Below, piece after piece: positions 25,927-33,831 of a DNA stretch of 64,000 nt; positions within the stretch are counted from its first letter, which is position 1; every line of letters begins with the position of its first letter. The notes under the pieces are model-generated. The model had not been told where the DNA came from. It ran no database searches and saw only the letters and a program-made list of their open reading frames with translations. Source of the DNA: an uncultured Clostridia bacterium (lineage in GTDB: Bacteria; Bacillota; Clostridia; Christensenellales; Aristaeellaceae); the NCBI GenBank assembly GCA_934630705.1, contig CAKTWP010000001.1, forward strand, positions 62,001 through 126,000, read 5' to 3'. The position numbers and the translations under genes were made by a program.

Positions 25927-26143
25927 GGTTGGCAAAATCGGGTCTGTGGTTGAAAGCCGATGCCAGTCGCAGGCAAAGCGGTCCACGTAAGCCGGTCAAA
26001 GCGCCGGTGAGCATGGTGCGGTCTAGAGGTAAGCCCGGCCGCGCGGGTTCCCGCGCGAGAGGACGGCGTGAGGGCGCTGATGCGCAGAGCAAGGTCCCGG
26101 CCGGCGAGTGTGGGGGCAAAGACCAGGTCAGCCGAAGCTAACC
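25927..26143 (+). ncRNA. Structured RNA of 217 nt upstream of a zinc-ribbon gene, class unassigned
   Basis: The 5' end GGTTGGC (25927-25933) pairs with GCTAACC (26137-26143) to close the whole molecule, and the predicted transcription start coincides with its first base. Internal helices include TGCC/GGCA (25961-25975), GCGCGG/CCGCGC with a GTTC loop (26041-26056) and GCGC/GCGC with TGAT (26074-26085). Reading frames here are not gene-like. There is no T-box sequence, no tmRNA tag region and no RNase P core. Size and closing helix resemble the raiA-motif RNA of Bacillota, but I cannot confirm that from memory. It may be a stand-alone RNA or a leader of the zinc-ribbon gene 29 bases on. Confidence 0.75.
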
Positions 26144-26172
26144 AGTATACTTAATCAGGGGGAGCAAAGATC

Positions 26173-26454
26173 ATGTATCAGGACAAGACGCTGGTGTGCC
26201 GTGATTGTGGCAAAGAATTCGTTTTCACGGCCGGTGAACAGGAATTCTACGCCGAGAAGGGCTTCCAGAATGAGCCCACCCGCTGCCGTGAGTGCCGTCA
26301 GGCGCACAAGGCCGCGCGGAACAACAACGGCCCGCGGGAAATGCACGACGCCGTGTGCGCCAATTGCGGCGCGCCCACGCAGGTTCCCTTCCAGCCCCGG
26401 GAGGATCGCCCTGTCTATTGCAGCGAGTGCTTCGCCGCGATGCAGCGCCGGTAA
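26173..26454 (+). CDS. Zinc-ribbon protein (zf-trcl type)
   Basis: A 93-residue protein with two Cys4 zinc ribbons. The first pair of knuckles is CRDC (about 10-13) and CREC (about 39-42); the second is CANC (about 63-66) and CSEC (about 83-86). The stretch KEFVFTAGEQEFYAEKGF is characteristic of this small clostridial family, whose function is unknown. The start follows GGGGGAG. It is transcribed behind the structured RNA and ends at a strong terminator, so its level could be set by that RNA. Confidence 0.9.
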   Translation: MYQDKTLVCRDCGKEFVFTAGEQEFYAEKGFQNEPTRCRECRQAHKAARNNNGPREMHDAVCANCGAPTQVPFQPREDRPVYCSECFAAMQRR

Positions 26455-26468
26455 AAAACACCATGAAG

Positions 26469-26493
26469 ACCCCGCCGCAAGGCGGGGTTTCTT
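26469..26493 (+). terminator. Terminator after the zinc-ribbon gene
   Basis: ACCCCGCC, GCAA loop, GGCGGGGT, then TTCTTTTT. Confidence 0.93.
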
Positions 26494-26585
26494 TTTATTC
26501 TGTTTTTCAAAATGCGTGCTTGCTCCAGGCATGCCCGCCGGCGCAGGAGGGCATTATCCGTTTTGCCGCGGCATCGAAAAAGCAT

Positions 26586-26613
26586 AAAAAAATGCCTCTT
26601 TCAAAAAAGAGAC
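26586..26613 (-). terminator. Terminator of the oxidoreductase gene
   Basis: Minus strand GTCTCTTT pairs with AAAGAGGC, followed by a run of seven T. Confidence 0.85.
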
Positions 26614-26643
26614 ACTTTTCATCATGCTTTCTCTGATTGCAGC

Positions 26644-27879
26644 TTACACGCCCGAAAAATGGTCGTAGTGCGTCATATCGCCTTCCCGGGCGGGGGCGAA
26701 TCCCATCGCGCCCGTTTCGCAGGGCAGCAGCCCCTCCCCGTAGCAGCGGTTCAGCACTGTCGCCAGGCCTTCGGCATAGGTCCAAACCATGGTCTGACCC
26801 GCCGCATCCTGGGTCTCGATGGTTTTCACGTTTTGCAGCCGGGGGCTTTCGGGGATCAGCTCCTCGATCCGGTTGATGCAGCGGGTATGCTCGCTGGCTG
26901 CTTCCAGCCCGCAGAGCACCGGCTCCTCCCCTCGGGCCACGGCCATGGCCCAGTCGATCTTCCAATTGTTGTTCTCATCCGGGCAACCATATTCAATCAT
27001 GGTGCCGTCGCTTAGCCGTCCGCGGATAAGCAGCTTGTTCTCCGCCGTCCGCTCCGTGAACACCGTGCCCCGCTCAAATTCATACACAAACTCCGGATTG
27101 CGCGTTTCCTCCAGCTTCACGGCATGAGATACCAGATACAGCATTTCGGTGCCCGCGTCCGTGCGCAGCCGCAGCGCGCAGGTATCGTACATTTCGATGT
27201 CGTTGGCCCGATAGGTTTCCGCCTGAATATGGGCCACCCGGGCGCTCCGATCAATGGCCGGCCCGGCTACATACAGCATGTTGTGCAGATAATGGGCCGT
27301 GGCGTTGGCTGCCACGCTGTCCAGAATCCAACTGCCGTTTTTATCCTTTTTATGAGCTGCCCAGCCAATGCCCCGATGGAAATACCCATGGTTCCGGGGC
27401 CAGAGCACGATGGTTTTCATCCGCAGGGCTTTGCCGTATTTCCCGGCCAGCACATCCCGCTTCAGCGCCTGAATGGCTGCGCTGTGGGACCATTGGTATC
27501 CAATGGACACAGCCTTGCCCGCCGCATCCCGGGCCGCGATCATTTCCCGCACATCATCGATCACCGGGCATACCGGCTTTTCGCACAGCACGTGCGCCCC
27601 GTGGCGCAGGCAGCAGAGGGTCTGCTCCTTATGAAACTGAATGGGGCAGCAAAGGCAGGCCAGATCCGCCGAATGCTCCGCAAAAAAAGCGTCCAGGGAC
27701 GGATAAACCGGAATCCCCGCCGCCACAAGATCACCATAGCGCGGGCTGGCGGACGCATAGGGGTCCACCACACCCACCAGCGCAAACGCATCCGGCTGGG
27801 GCTGATCCAGCAGCCGGTGCACATACGTGCCGCCATATCCGCCGATGCCTGACAGCACAATCTTCAGGGGCGTCGCCAT
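26644..27879 (-). CDS. Gfo/Idh/MocA-family oxidoreductase
   Basis: An NAD(P)-dependent sugar or inositol dehydrogenase-like protein of 411 residues. The N-terminal Rossmann turn is LSGIGGYGGTYVHRLL (about residues 9-24), with D39 (GVVDPYA) at the end of strand 2, and the family signature HVLCEKPVCP near residues 95-104. The C-terminal alpha/beta domain carries the HKKDKNGSWILD region. Substrate unknown. It lies 36 bases downstream of a methyltransferase gene on the same strand and ends at a terminator. Confidence 0.92.
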   Translation of the reverse strand: MATPLKIVLSGIGGYGGTYVHRLLDQPQPDAFALVGVVDPYASASPRYGDLVAAGIPVYPSLDAFFAEHSADLACLCCPIQFHKEQTLCCLRHGAHVLCEKPVCPVIDDVREMIAARDAAGKAVSIGYQWSHSAAIQALKRDVLAGKYGKALRMKTIVLWPRNHGYFHRGIGWAAHKKDKNGSWILDSVAANATAHYLHNMLYVAGPAIDRSARVAHIQAETYRANDIEMYDTCALRLRTDAGTEMLYLVSHAVKLEETRNPEFVYEFERGTVFTERTAENKLLIRGRLSDGTMIEYGCPDENNNWKIDWAMAVARGEEPVLCGLEAASEHTRCINRIEELIPESPRLQNVKTIETQDAAGQTMVWTYAEGLATVLNRCYGEGLLPCETGAMGFAPAREGDMTHYDHFSGV

Positions 27880-27915
27880 ATCGCATTTCTCCTTTGCATT
27901 GCCGGTAAAACGGCG

Positions 27916-28476
27916 TTATTCCTGTTCATCGGGAAATGCGCGCCGCTTCCAGCCCACGATCACGCCGCACAGCCCCGCCGCCCGGAACGACACATCCCGA
28001 AAACCGGCCTCCTGCATCAGACGCATGGTCTCATGACGGGTCAGCTCGCCCTCCTGACGCATGCGAAACAAAGGCACGGCCATCACCAGTTGGCCGCCCG
28101 TATGCAGCACCCGCATCGTTTCCGCCAGACAACGCCGGGCCTCCTCCCCCCGCAGGGGCACAGGCAGCAGCGCCGCATCGAAGGTATCGTCCCGCCAGGG
28201 GATGTCCTCCAGCCGGGCGGGGATCACATCCGCGTCCCCCAGGCTTTCCCGGGCAATCCGAGCCTGCTCCGGCGAATCGCACATGCCGCAAAGCGTCAGC
28301 TTATATTTGCCGCTCAGGTGCGCCAGCAGCGCGCCGCGGCCGCAAGCCATATCCAGAATCTTATCATGCTCCTCCAAGGTGGCCCAGGCGGCGCACGCCC
28401 GCATGGACGCAGTTAATCGCCTGTCTTTTTCCAGCGCCAGGGTATAGCGCCCCAGCGCCTGCGTCTTGGTCAGCAC
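27916..28476 (-). CDS. Class I SAM-dependent methyltransferase
   Basis: A soluble methyltransferase of about 186 residues. The SAM-binding loop is LDMACGRGALLAHL (about 40-53), followed by acidic strand-2 and strand-3 positions and PLRGEEARRCLAETMRVL. The target is unknown. The GTG at 28476 is preferred because AAAGGGGAGG lies seven bases upstream. An in-frame ATG at 28515, close behind a GAGGGA and a TATAAT box, is the alternative and would add 13 residues. Followed by the oxidoreductase gene in an apparent operon. Confidence 0.8.
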   Translation of the reverse strand: MLTKTQALGRYTLALEKDRRLTASMRACAAWATLEEHDKILDMACGRGALLAHLSGKYKLTLCGMCDSPEQARIARESLGDADVIPARLEDIPWRDDTFDAALLPVPLRGEEARRCLAETMRVLHTGGQLVMAVPLFRMRQEGELTRHETMRLMQEAGFRDVSFRAAGLCGVIVGWKRRAFPDEQE

Positions 28477-28689
28477 GGCATTCCCTCCCCTTTGCCCAGG
28501 GCATAAAAAACTCATCTCTCCCTCAAGCATAACGATTATAACACACTTCGGAAACAATTGCACCTACTTTCGTAATATTTTTTTAACTTTTTGTGTGGGA
28601 TATAATATTTGCGAGAAAACCGTTCGCTGAGCGCTCAGGGATGGTTCCTTTTTTCACGGAAGTTCAAAACGCGCAATCATTTGAAGAAC

Positions 28690-28796
28690 TGCGCCCCAAG
28701 CTGAGAAAGGAAACGTTCTTTGTTTCTTCCTCAGCCTGGGGCGCATCGTGATTAAAAAGCGCTATCTGTTCCTGTGGCTTTCCTGGAAAGGGCGCG
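28690..28796. repeat. Composite repeat copy: B hairpin and linker
   Basis: A B hairpin (28690-28745, arms TGCGCCCC and GGGGCGCA) followed by the linker ctttcctggaaaggg (28780-28794). The expected A hairpin is missing or eroded where the metK 3' end begins. Confidence 0.75.
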
Positions 28797-28815
28797 GTTC
28801 ACCGCATCCTGGCGC

Positions 28816-29988
28816 TCAGAGCCCGGCTTCCTTTTTCAGGGTTTCCACCTGATCCAGCCGTTCCCAGGGCAGATCCAGATCAGTACGGCCGAAATGGCCA
28901 TACGCGGCGGTCTGGCGATAAATAGGCCGGCGCAGATCCAGGCGCTTGATGATGGCGTCGGGCCGCATATCAAACACCTTCTCCACCAGCTTGGCAATCT
29001 CCGCATCCGGGATCACGCCGGTTCCCCGGGTGTTCACCTGGAACGACACGGGCTTGGCGACGCCGATGGCATAGGCCAGCGCAATTTCGCACTGCCGGGC
29101 CAGCCCTGCGGCCACCACATTTTTGGCCGCGTGCCGGGCGGCATAGGCCGCGCTGCGATCCACCTTGGTGGGATCCTTGCCCGAGAACGCGCCGCCACCA
29201 TGAGGCGCATAGCCGCCGTAGGTGTCCACGATGATCTTCCGGCCGGTCAGCCCGCTGTCCCCTGCCGGGCCGCCCACCACGAACCGCCCCGTGGGATTGA
29301 TGAAAAACTTGGTGCCTTCATGCAGCAGATGCGCCGGAATCTCCGGACGAATCACGCCCTCAATCATGGCCTTTTCAATCTCCTCATGGGACACATGCTC
29401 ATCGTGCTGGGTGGAAATCACCACTGCATCCACCGCCACAGGCTGGCCATCCTCATACGCCACGGTCACCTGCGCCTTGCCGTCAGGCCGCATCCAGGGG
29501 TAGGTGCCGTCCTTGCGCACCTTGGCCATCCGCCGGGTCAGCCGATGAGCCAGGGCAATGGGCATGGGCATCATTTCAGGGGTTTCGTCGCAGGCAAAGC
29601 CAAACATCATGCCCTGATCTCCCGCGCCGGTTTCATGCTCATCCGCAGCCCGGGTTTCCAGGGCCGCGTCCACCCCCTGGGCAATGTCCGGAGACTGATC
29701 GTGCAGCGCGGTCAGCACCGCGCAGGAAGCGCCGTCAAAGCCCTTCTTGGCCCGGTCGTAGCCGATTTCGTTAACCACCCTGCGCACGATATCCGCCACC
29801 GGCGCATAGCCCTTGGTGGTCACTTCGCCCATCACCATCACCAGCCCCGTGGTGGCGCAGGTTTCGCAGGCAACGCGGGAATACGGATCCTGTTCCAGCA
29901 GCGCGTCCAGAATGGCATCGGAAATCTGGTCGCACATTTTGTCGGGATGGCCTTCGGTCACGGATTCGGAGGTAAACAGTGTACGCAT
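28816..29988 (-). CDS. metK: S-adenosylmethionine synthetase
   Basis: Makes S-adenosylmethionine from methionine and ATP in the cytosol. Full length at 390 residues. Family signatures are present: TEGHPDKMCDQISDA at the N terminus, the GAGDQGMMFG hexapeptide region near residues 118-127 and the GGGAFSGKD phosphate loop near 262-270. The start at 29988 follows AAAGGAGCAAAA. Expression is under the SAM-I riboswitch 100 bases upstream, so product represses synthesis. Several SAM-using methyltransferases are encoded nearby. Confidence 0.98.
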   Translation of the reverse strand: MRTLFTSESVTEGHPDKMCDQISDAILDALLEQDPYSRVACETCATTGLVMVMGEVTTKGYAPVADIVRRVVNEIGYDRAKKGFDGASCAVLTALHDQSPDIAQGVDAALETRAADEHETGAGDQGMMFGFACDETPEMMPMPIALAHRLTRRMAKVRKDGTYPWMRPDGKAQVTVAYEDGQPVAVDAVVISTQHDEHVSHEEIEKAMIEGVIRPEIPAHLLHEGTKFFINPTGRFVVGGPAGDSGLTGRKIIVDTYGGYAPHGGGAFSGKDPTKVDRSAAYAARHAAKNVVAAGLARQCEIALAYAIGVAKPVSFQVNTRGTGVIPDAEIAKLVEKVFDMRPDAIIKRLDLRRPIYRQTAAYGHFGRTDLDLPWERLDQVETLKKEAGL

Positions 29989-30070
29989 TTTTGCTCCTTT
30001 CATGCCCCGCATGTTCGGGGGCGATGCTTTTTCCGGCATCTGGAAATTGGCCGAACACCTTTCCTGGCAA

Positions 30071-30236
30071 TAAAAAAGCCGCCTGCGCACAGACAGGCGA
30101 CCCTCAAAAAGCGATGCTTTCGATTGCTCCTTATCTGCCAGCGCTTTCGCGCTGCTGGAATTAGCACCTTGCGGCGCTTGCACGCCGCCGGTTGCCGGGC
30201 TTCATCGGGCCAGTCCCTCAGCCGCTCTGGATAAGG
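30071..30236 (-). ncRNA. SAM-I (S-box) riboswitch with terminator
   Basis: On the minus strand the aptamer (30129-30236) opens with CTTATCCAGAGCGGC and GAGGGACTGGCCC, then GATGAAGCCCGGCAACC, and closes with GGTGCTAATTCC and AGATAAG. The expression platform is a terminator at 30071-30101, where GTCGCCTG pairs with CAGGCGGC before TTTTTT. This is the canonical SAM-I consensus. SAM binding should favour termination before metK. Confidence 0.97.
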
Positions 30237-30253
30237 TATTCAGTTCAAAAAAC

Positions 30254-30282
30254 AGTATACACGGTTTCCTCTCTTTCGTCAA
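30254..30282 (-). promoter_or_regulatory. metK promoter
   Basis: Minus strand TTGACG (30277-30282), 17-base spacer, TATACT (30254-30259). Confidence 0.85.
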
Positions 30283-30395
30283 GGCGAAGCGGGATGATTT
30301 TCCGTAAAACCGCGCGTTTTTTCATGTGTTCTCGCCTTCCTGCCCGTCCTCACCTGGCCAAACGCAGAATTTACAGGCACTTATGTCAGATTCAG

Positions 30396-30424
30396 TTGAC
30401 ATTTCGTAATATTTCTGATATAAA
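30396..30424 (+). promoter_or_regulatory. Promoter of the VanY-like gene
   Basis: TTGACA (30396-30401), 17-base spacer, TATAAA (30419-30424). Confidence 0.8.
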
Positions 30425-30506
30425 TAAGCAGGAGAAATGTTTCTATTCCCGAATGGTAAAAGCAGAAAATCAAGGCGCGATGGCGCGTTATGGAAGGTGA
30501 AATGCA

Positions 30507-31643
30507 ATGGCAAAAAAGCGCAGCGGGGATGCTTATAAGAAGCTGGGCCGCATTCTGATGGTGCTGTTTGTGGTGCTGGTGGTCTGCGTGGCGGGCGTGG
30601 TGCTGATGGATAAATCCATCCTGGCCCAGCAGGCGGAAAATGCCCAGCGGGTGGCGGATGAAAATGCCAAGCTGGAAGCCCAGTATCAGCAGGCCAAGGC
30701 GGAGGAACAGGCCAAGGCTCAGCAGGGCGAAAGCATCCAGTGGCCGCAGCCCAAGGCCGAAGGCTGGGATGTGGTGGATCTGACGGATTATCCCCTGACC
30801 AATACCTATGCGGTGAACGTATCCCGCCATGAGCTGACCATGGGCGGCCTGATGCTGCTGAACCAGTGGCATTCCCTGCCCAGCGATTTTTCCGAGGATG
30901 AGCTGCTGGCGGTTTACGCGGTGGATAAAACGATCCCCGTGTCCGGCTCCAGCGTGCGGCTGTTCCCTGCGGCCATTTCGGCGCTGGGCGAAATGCTGGC
31001 GGCAGCCAAGGAGGAAGGCCTGGAGGGCTATGTGGTCAATCAGGGCTATCGCACCATGGAAGAACAGTCCGCCTTCTATAATGAAGCGGCTGCCAAATAT
31101 TCCGACAAATACTCCGGCGAAGCGCTGATTGAAAAAGTGCGCACGGCGGCAAACGTGAATTATCCCGGCACCAGCGAATATCAGTCCGGCTTCTCGCTGC
31201 GGATGGATCGTTACAGCAAGACGGACCGGGAGCTGATGGACAAAAAATTTGCCGATACGGAGCAGTCCGATTGGCTGGTAGCCAACAGCTGGCAATACGG
31301 CTATGTATTCCGCTTCCCGGTGCAGGGCTATCCCAATAGCACGGTGACGGACAAATCCTACAAGACCGGCGTGAGCAGCAAGCTGAGCATTTATCGCTAT
31401 GTGGGCAAGGGCCATGCGGCGGTGATGCATGCGCTGGACATGTGCATGGAAGAATACATCGAGTACCTGATGAAGCATCCCCACATTGCGGTGTATGAGG
31501 ACGGGGTGCTCAAGTATGAGATCACCCGGATGGCCGGCGGCACCACGGCGGCGGATGTGCAGGTGAACGTGACGCTGTCTGCCGCGGAATACACGGTGTC
31601 CACGGACAACGTGGGCGGCGTGGTGGTTTGCATGACGTACTGA
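30507..31643 (+). CDS. Membrane-anchored VanY-like (M15B) protein without active-site residues
   Basis: A 378-residue protein built like a D-alanyl-D-alanine carboxypeptidase. It has an N-terminal anchor (about 15-35), a helical stalk rich in A, Q and E (40-75) and an M15B domain (about 130-315). The fold signatures are well kept: NQGYRTMEEQSAFYNE (178-193), WLVANSWQYGYVFRFP (256-271) and RYVG (297-300). The zinc and catalytic residues are not. The SxHxxGxAxD motif reads SEYQSGFSLR (H to Y225, D to R232). The ExxH motif reads KLSI (E to K292, H to I295). The protein can hardly be a zinc peptidase and may bind peptidoglycan stems instead. Start after GGAAGG. Confidence 0.88.
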   Translation: MAKKRSGDAYKKLGRILMVLFVVLVVCVAGVVLMDKSILAQQAENAQRVADENAKLEAQYQQAKAEEQAKAQQGESIQWPQPKAEGWDVVDLTDYPLTNTYAVNVSRHELTMGGLMLLNQWHSLPSDFSEDELLAVYAVDKTIPVSGSSVRLFPAAISALGEMLAAAKEEGLEGYVVNQGYRTMEEQSAFYNEAAAKYSDKYSGEALIEKVRTAANVNYPGTSEYQSGFSLRMDRYSKTDRELMDKKFADTEQSDWLVANSWQYGYVFRFPVQGYPNSTVTDKSYKTGVSSKLSIYRYVGKGHAAVMHALDMCMEEYIEYLMKHPHIAVYEDGVLKYEITRMAGGTTAADVQVNVTLSAAEYTVSTDNVGGVVVCMTY

Positions 31644-31663
31644 GAACAGAAAAGAGCATATGG

Positions 31664-31891
31664 CGGGGGAACCGTTCCTTGGAGGCTGAAGAACGGTTCC
31701 CCCGTACTCCTTCCAAGAAAACCGAAAGAGATTAAAGTTTTTTATTGCATCAGCAGTATTGCCCCACAGACAATGCGCCCCAGATGGAGAAGAAACGGCA
31801 AAAGCGCGTTTTTCCATCTGGGGCGCATGTTTGCATCGGTGTTTATTTCAATGCCTTTCGGATAAATGCGGGAAATGGCCTTTGCTGTCAA
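31664..31891. repeat. Composite repeat copy, near full length, reverse sense
   Basis: An A hairpin (31664-31704), the reverse linker ccttccaagaaaacc (31706-31720), a B hairpin (31774-31827) and a remnant of the C segment (31867-31891). It fills almost all of the 286 bases between the VanY-like gene and the HxlR gene. Confidence 0.8.
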
Positions 31892-31929
31892 AGCCTCCTC
31901 CCGTTTTTTATTACTCCATTTGTTTTCCG

Positions 31930-32271
31930 TCATGTTTCCTTCGAGGATGGCGTGAGGGATTGATAATAGCTGCCGAAATCCGCAAGGGCGTCAATAATCG
32001 GCAGCATTTCCCTGCCCAGGTCCGTAAGCCCATATTCCACCCGTGGGGGCATTTCGCGATAATCACGGCGGTATGCAAGGCCATCATCCATCATTTGGCG
32101 CAGGCTGTCGGTCAGCACCTTTTGCGATATGCCGTCCAGATCCCGTTGCAATTCGTTGAATCGCCATGGCCGCATTTTCAGATTGCGCAGAATCAACAGC
32201 TTCCATTTCCCACCGATCAGCGCCACAGCCGTTGCAACCGGGCACATCGGAAGTTCTTCCTTCGTTTTCAT
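31930..32271 (-). CDS. HxlR-family transcriptional regulator
   Basis: A small winged-helix regulator of 113 residues. MCPVATAVALIGGKWKLLIL (about 9-28) is the family signature, including the conserved N-terminal cysteine C10 that in YodB/HypR-type members senses electrophiles or disulfide stress. The recognition region RFNELQRDLDGISQKVLTDSL follows. The start at 32271 follows GGAGGTG. It is divergent from the cupin gene with a shared operator, so it probably represses both. Confidence 0.92.
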   Translation of the reverse strand: MKTKEELPMCPVATAVALIGGKWKLLILRNLKMRPWRFNELQRDLDGISQKVLTDSLRQMMDDGLAYRRDYREMPPRVEYGLTDLGREMLPIIDALADFGSYYQSLTPSSKET

Positions 32272-32298
32272 CGGCAGCACACCTCCAGGTCCAGTATA

Positions 32299-32367
32299 GC
32301 ACATTCAGTTTTGCATGTACAGTAACAAAAAAGTGCGTACTTGTTTTTGCCGCCATGGCCCTGTAAA
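32299..32367. promoter_or_regulatory. Divergent HxlR/cupin promoters with shared GTAC operator
   Basis: Toward HxlR on the minus strand: TGTACA and TATACT 17 bases apart. Toward the cupin: TTGTTT (32341-32346), 17-base spacer, TAAACT (32364-32369). An imperfect dyad with GTAC at 32317-32320 and 32337-32340 overlaps both -35 boxes, as in known HxlR operators. Confidence 0.65.
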
Positions 32368-32416
32368 CTAAGGACAAGTAAGGCAACCTTGCGAAAAACA
32401 TTTGGAGGTCTTTATC

Positions 32417-32770
32417 ATGACAAACTACACGAAAATCAATGTTGGAAACGAAGGGCGCGTGGAGCTGCACGATCAGCTGGCGCTGACCGGCGCGGAGGTG
32501 AGCATCAACCAGCTTCCGGCAGGCGCAGGCGTGCCGTTCGTTCATACACATAAGAACAATGAGGAAATCTATGGCATTCTGGCTGGCGAAGGAAAGGCCG
32601 TCATTGACGGCGAGGAGATTTCGCTTACGGCCGGGGATTGGCTGAAAGTTGCGCCCGCCGCAAAGCGTCAGTTCTCCGCTGCGGCCCATACCGGCGTCAC
32701 GTTTGTATGCATCCAGGTCAGGGAAAACTCCCTGGGCGGCTTCACGGCCGGGGACGCCATCGTGTATTAA
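32417..32770 (+). CDS. Single-domain cupin protein
   Basis: A 117-residue small beta-barrel. The first cupin motif reads HTHKNNEEIYGILAGEG (about 43-59) and the second follows as GDWLKVAPAAKRQFSAA. Two histidines and a glutamate could bind a metal, though the second motif lacks its usual histidine. The function may be quinone or aldehyde detoxification, given control by an HxlR regulator, but this is inference. The start at 32417 follows TTTGGAGG; a frame opening at 32402 has no RBS. Confidence 0.88.
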   Translation: MTNYTKINVGNEGRVELHDQLALTGAEVSINQLPAGAGVPFVHTHKNNEEIYGILAGEGKAVIDGEEISLTAGDWLKVAPAAKRQFSAAAHTGVTFVCIQVRENSLGGFTAGDAIVY

Positions 32771-32771
32771 T

Positions 32772-32827
32772 CCGCCGGGCCGGGGCGGAAACGGTCTGCC
32801 GTCTCCTTCCCCGACCCCTGCCGGCGG
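32772..32827. terminator. Hairpin between convergent cupin and MerR genes
   Basis: CCGCCGG at the start pairs with CCGGCGG at the end, with a core GGCGGAAACGG/CCGTCTCC like that of the B hairpins. Probably a bidirectional terminator, possibly a diverged B repeat. Confidence 0.5.
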
Positions 32828-32841
32828 ACGTGGCCCGGCAT

Positions 32842-33657
32842 TTACTTTTTCTTCACCGGATAGCAGGCCTCCGTCACAAATTCTTCGGGATTCTGGGTTT
32901 CATGGGGGCTCACATGGTAAATGTTGAACATCGGGCCGTCGGACTCATAGCCGTTTTCCTGCAGCCATGCGCCGATGGTGGCGTACACATCGGAAATCTG
33001 CGCATAGCTGCCTTTGAAGGTGCAGCTGGCCACCGTCACCTCCGGCAGGGTGCGGAACTTCACATGCTCCGTATCCGGATAGGCGCCCTTGACCGTTTTC
33101 CACGCCAGCATCTCCACATCCGTTTCCTTGTATTCCCCGTCCAGGAACGTGACGGCGCAAAGGCAGGGATCGGCTTCGGTCAGACGCATGCCGGCGGTTT
33201 CCTGCATCATGACGCTCCAGATCATCCCCTCGCAGTCATAGCGGGGAATGGTCATGTGCACGGTGGCGGCGTAGCGCTGGGGAATGGTTTTAATGGTCAC
33301 ATTGTAGCTCATGTTTTCTTCCTTTCTCAGCCGCTTTCGGGCTGTGTCCAAAAGCGTCAGCTTATGCATCGTATCGCGCAGCAACGCTTCCAGCTCCTGC
33401 TGCCGGATGGCAAAGTATCGCTCCATCTGCTCCCGATCGTTATATTCTTCCAGGATTTTCACGATGTCGGCCAGCGAAAAGCCCATATCCTTCAGGGCCG
33501 TAATCCGGCAAACGATGGGGAGCTGATCCTCCCGATAATATCGGTAATCGGTGAAGCGGTCGATTTGCGCAGGCTTAAGCAGCCCCATCTCGTCATAATG
33601 GCGAAGCATACGAACGCTGACTCTGGACAGCTTTGAAAATTCTCCGATTTTCAGCAT
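32842..33657 (-). CDS. MerR-family regulator with GyrI-like effector domain (BmrR type)
   Basis: A 271-residue transcriptional activator. The N-terminal MerR DNA-binding domain is MLKIGEFSKLSRVSVRMLRHYDEMGLLKP, followed by the wing and a dimerising coiled coil (about 75-112). The C-terminal half (about 118-271) is an effector-binding GyrI-like domain that in BmrR relatives binds drugs or amphipathic cations. No pump gene lies next to it. The start follows GGAGGGTACCGCC. It reads from a MerR-type promoter with a 19-base spacer, so it probably controls itself. Confidence 0.93.
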   Translation of the reverse strand: MLKIGEFSKLSRVSVRMLRHYDEMGLLKPAQIDRFTDYRYYREDQLPIVCRITALKDMGFSLADIVKILEEYNDREQMERYFAIRQQELEALLRDTMHKLTLLDTARKRLRKEENMSYNVTIKTIPQRYAATVHMTIPRYDCEGMIWSVMMQETAGMRLTEADPCLCAVTFLDGEYKETDVEMLAWKTVKGAYPDTEHVKFRTLPEVTVASCTFKGSYAQISDVYATIGAWLQENGYESDGPMFNIYHVSPHETQNPEEFVTEACYPVKKK

Positions 33658-33684
33658 GGCGGTACCCTCCTGTTGCTGATTCTG

Positions 33685-33730
33685 CTTGAGCTCAAGGCTA
33701 TCATAATGCCTGTCACAATGGCAGAGTCAA
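33685..33730 (-). promoter_or_regulatory. MerR-type promoter with 19-base spacer
   Basis: Minus strand TTGACT (33725-33730), 19-base spacer, TATGAT (33700-33705). The spacer holds a TGCC/GGCA dyad, and a perfect palindrome CTTGAGCTCAAG (33685-33696) sits just downstream. Confidence 0.75.
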
Positions 33731-33776
33731 GAGCCTTTTTCTTTAGGGAGAAATGCTCTATAAACGCATATAAAAG

Positions 33777-33806
33777 CCGTCCGAACGGATACGCTCGGGC
33801 GGCTTC
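33777..33806 (-). terminator. Terminator of the exported protein gene
   Basis: Minus strand AGCCGCCCGA pairs with TCGGACGGCT, then TTTTAT. Confidence 0.85.
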
Positions 33807-33831
33807 AATTGTTTTTCGTTTTACAGGCCCG

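Noticed and set aside
25927..26143. RNase P RNA, tmRNA or a T-box as identity of the structured RNA
   Set aside because: No GAGGAAAGTCC core of RNase P, no tag reading frame or tRNA-like ends of tmRNA, and no T-box sequence.
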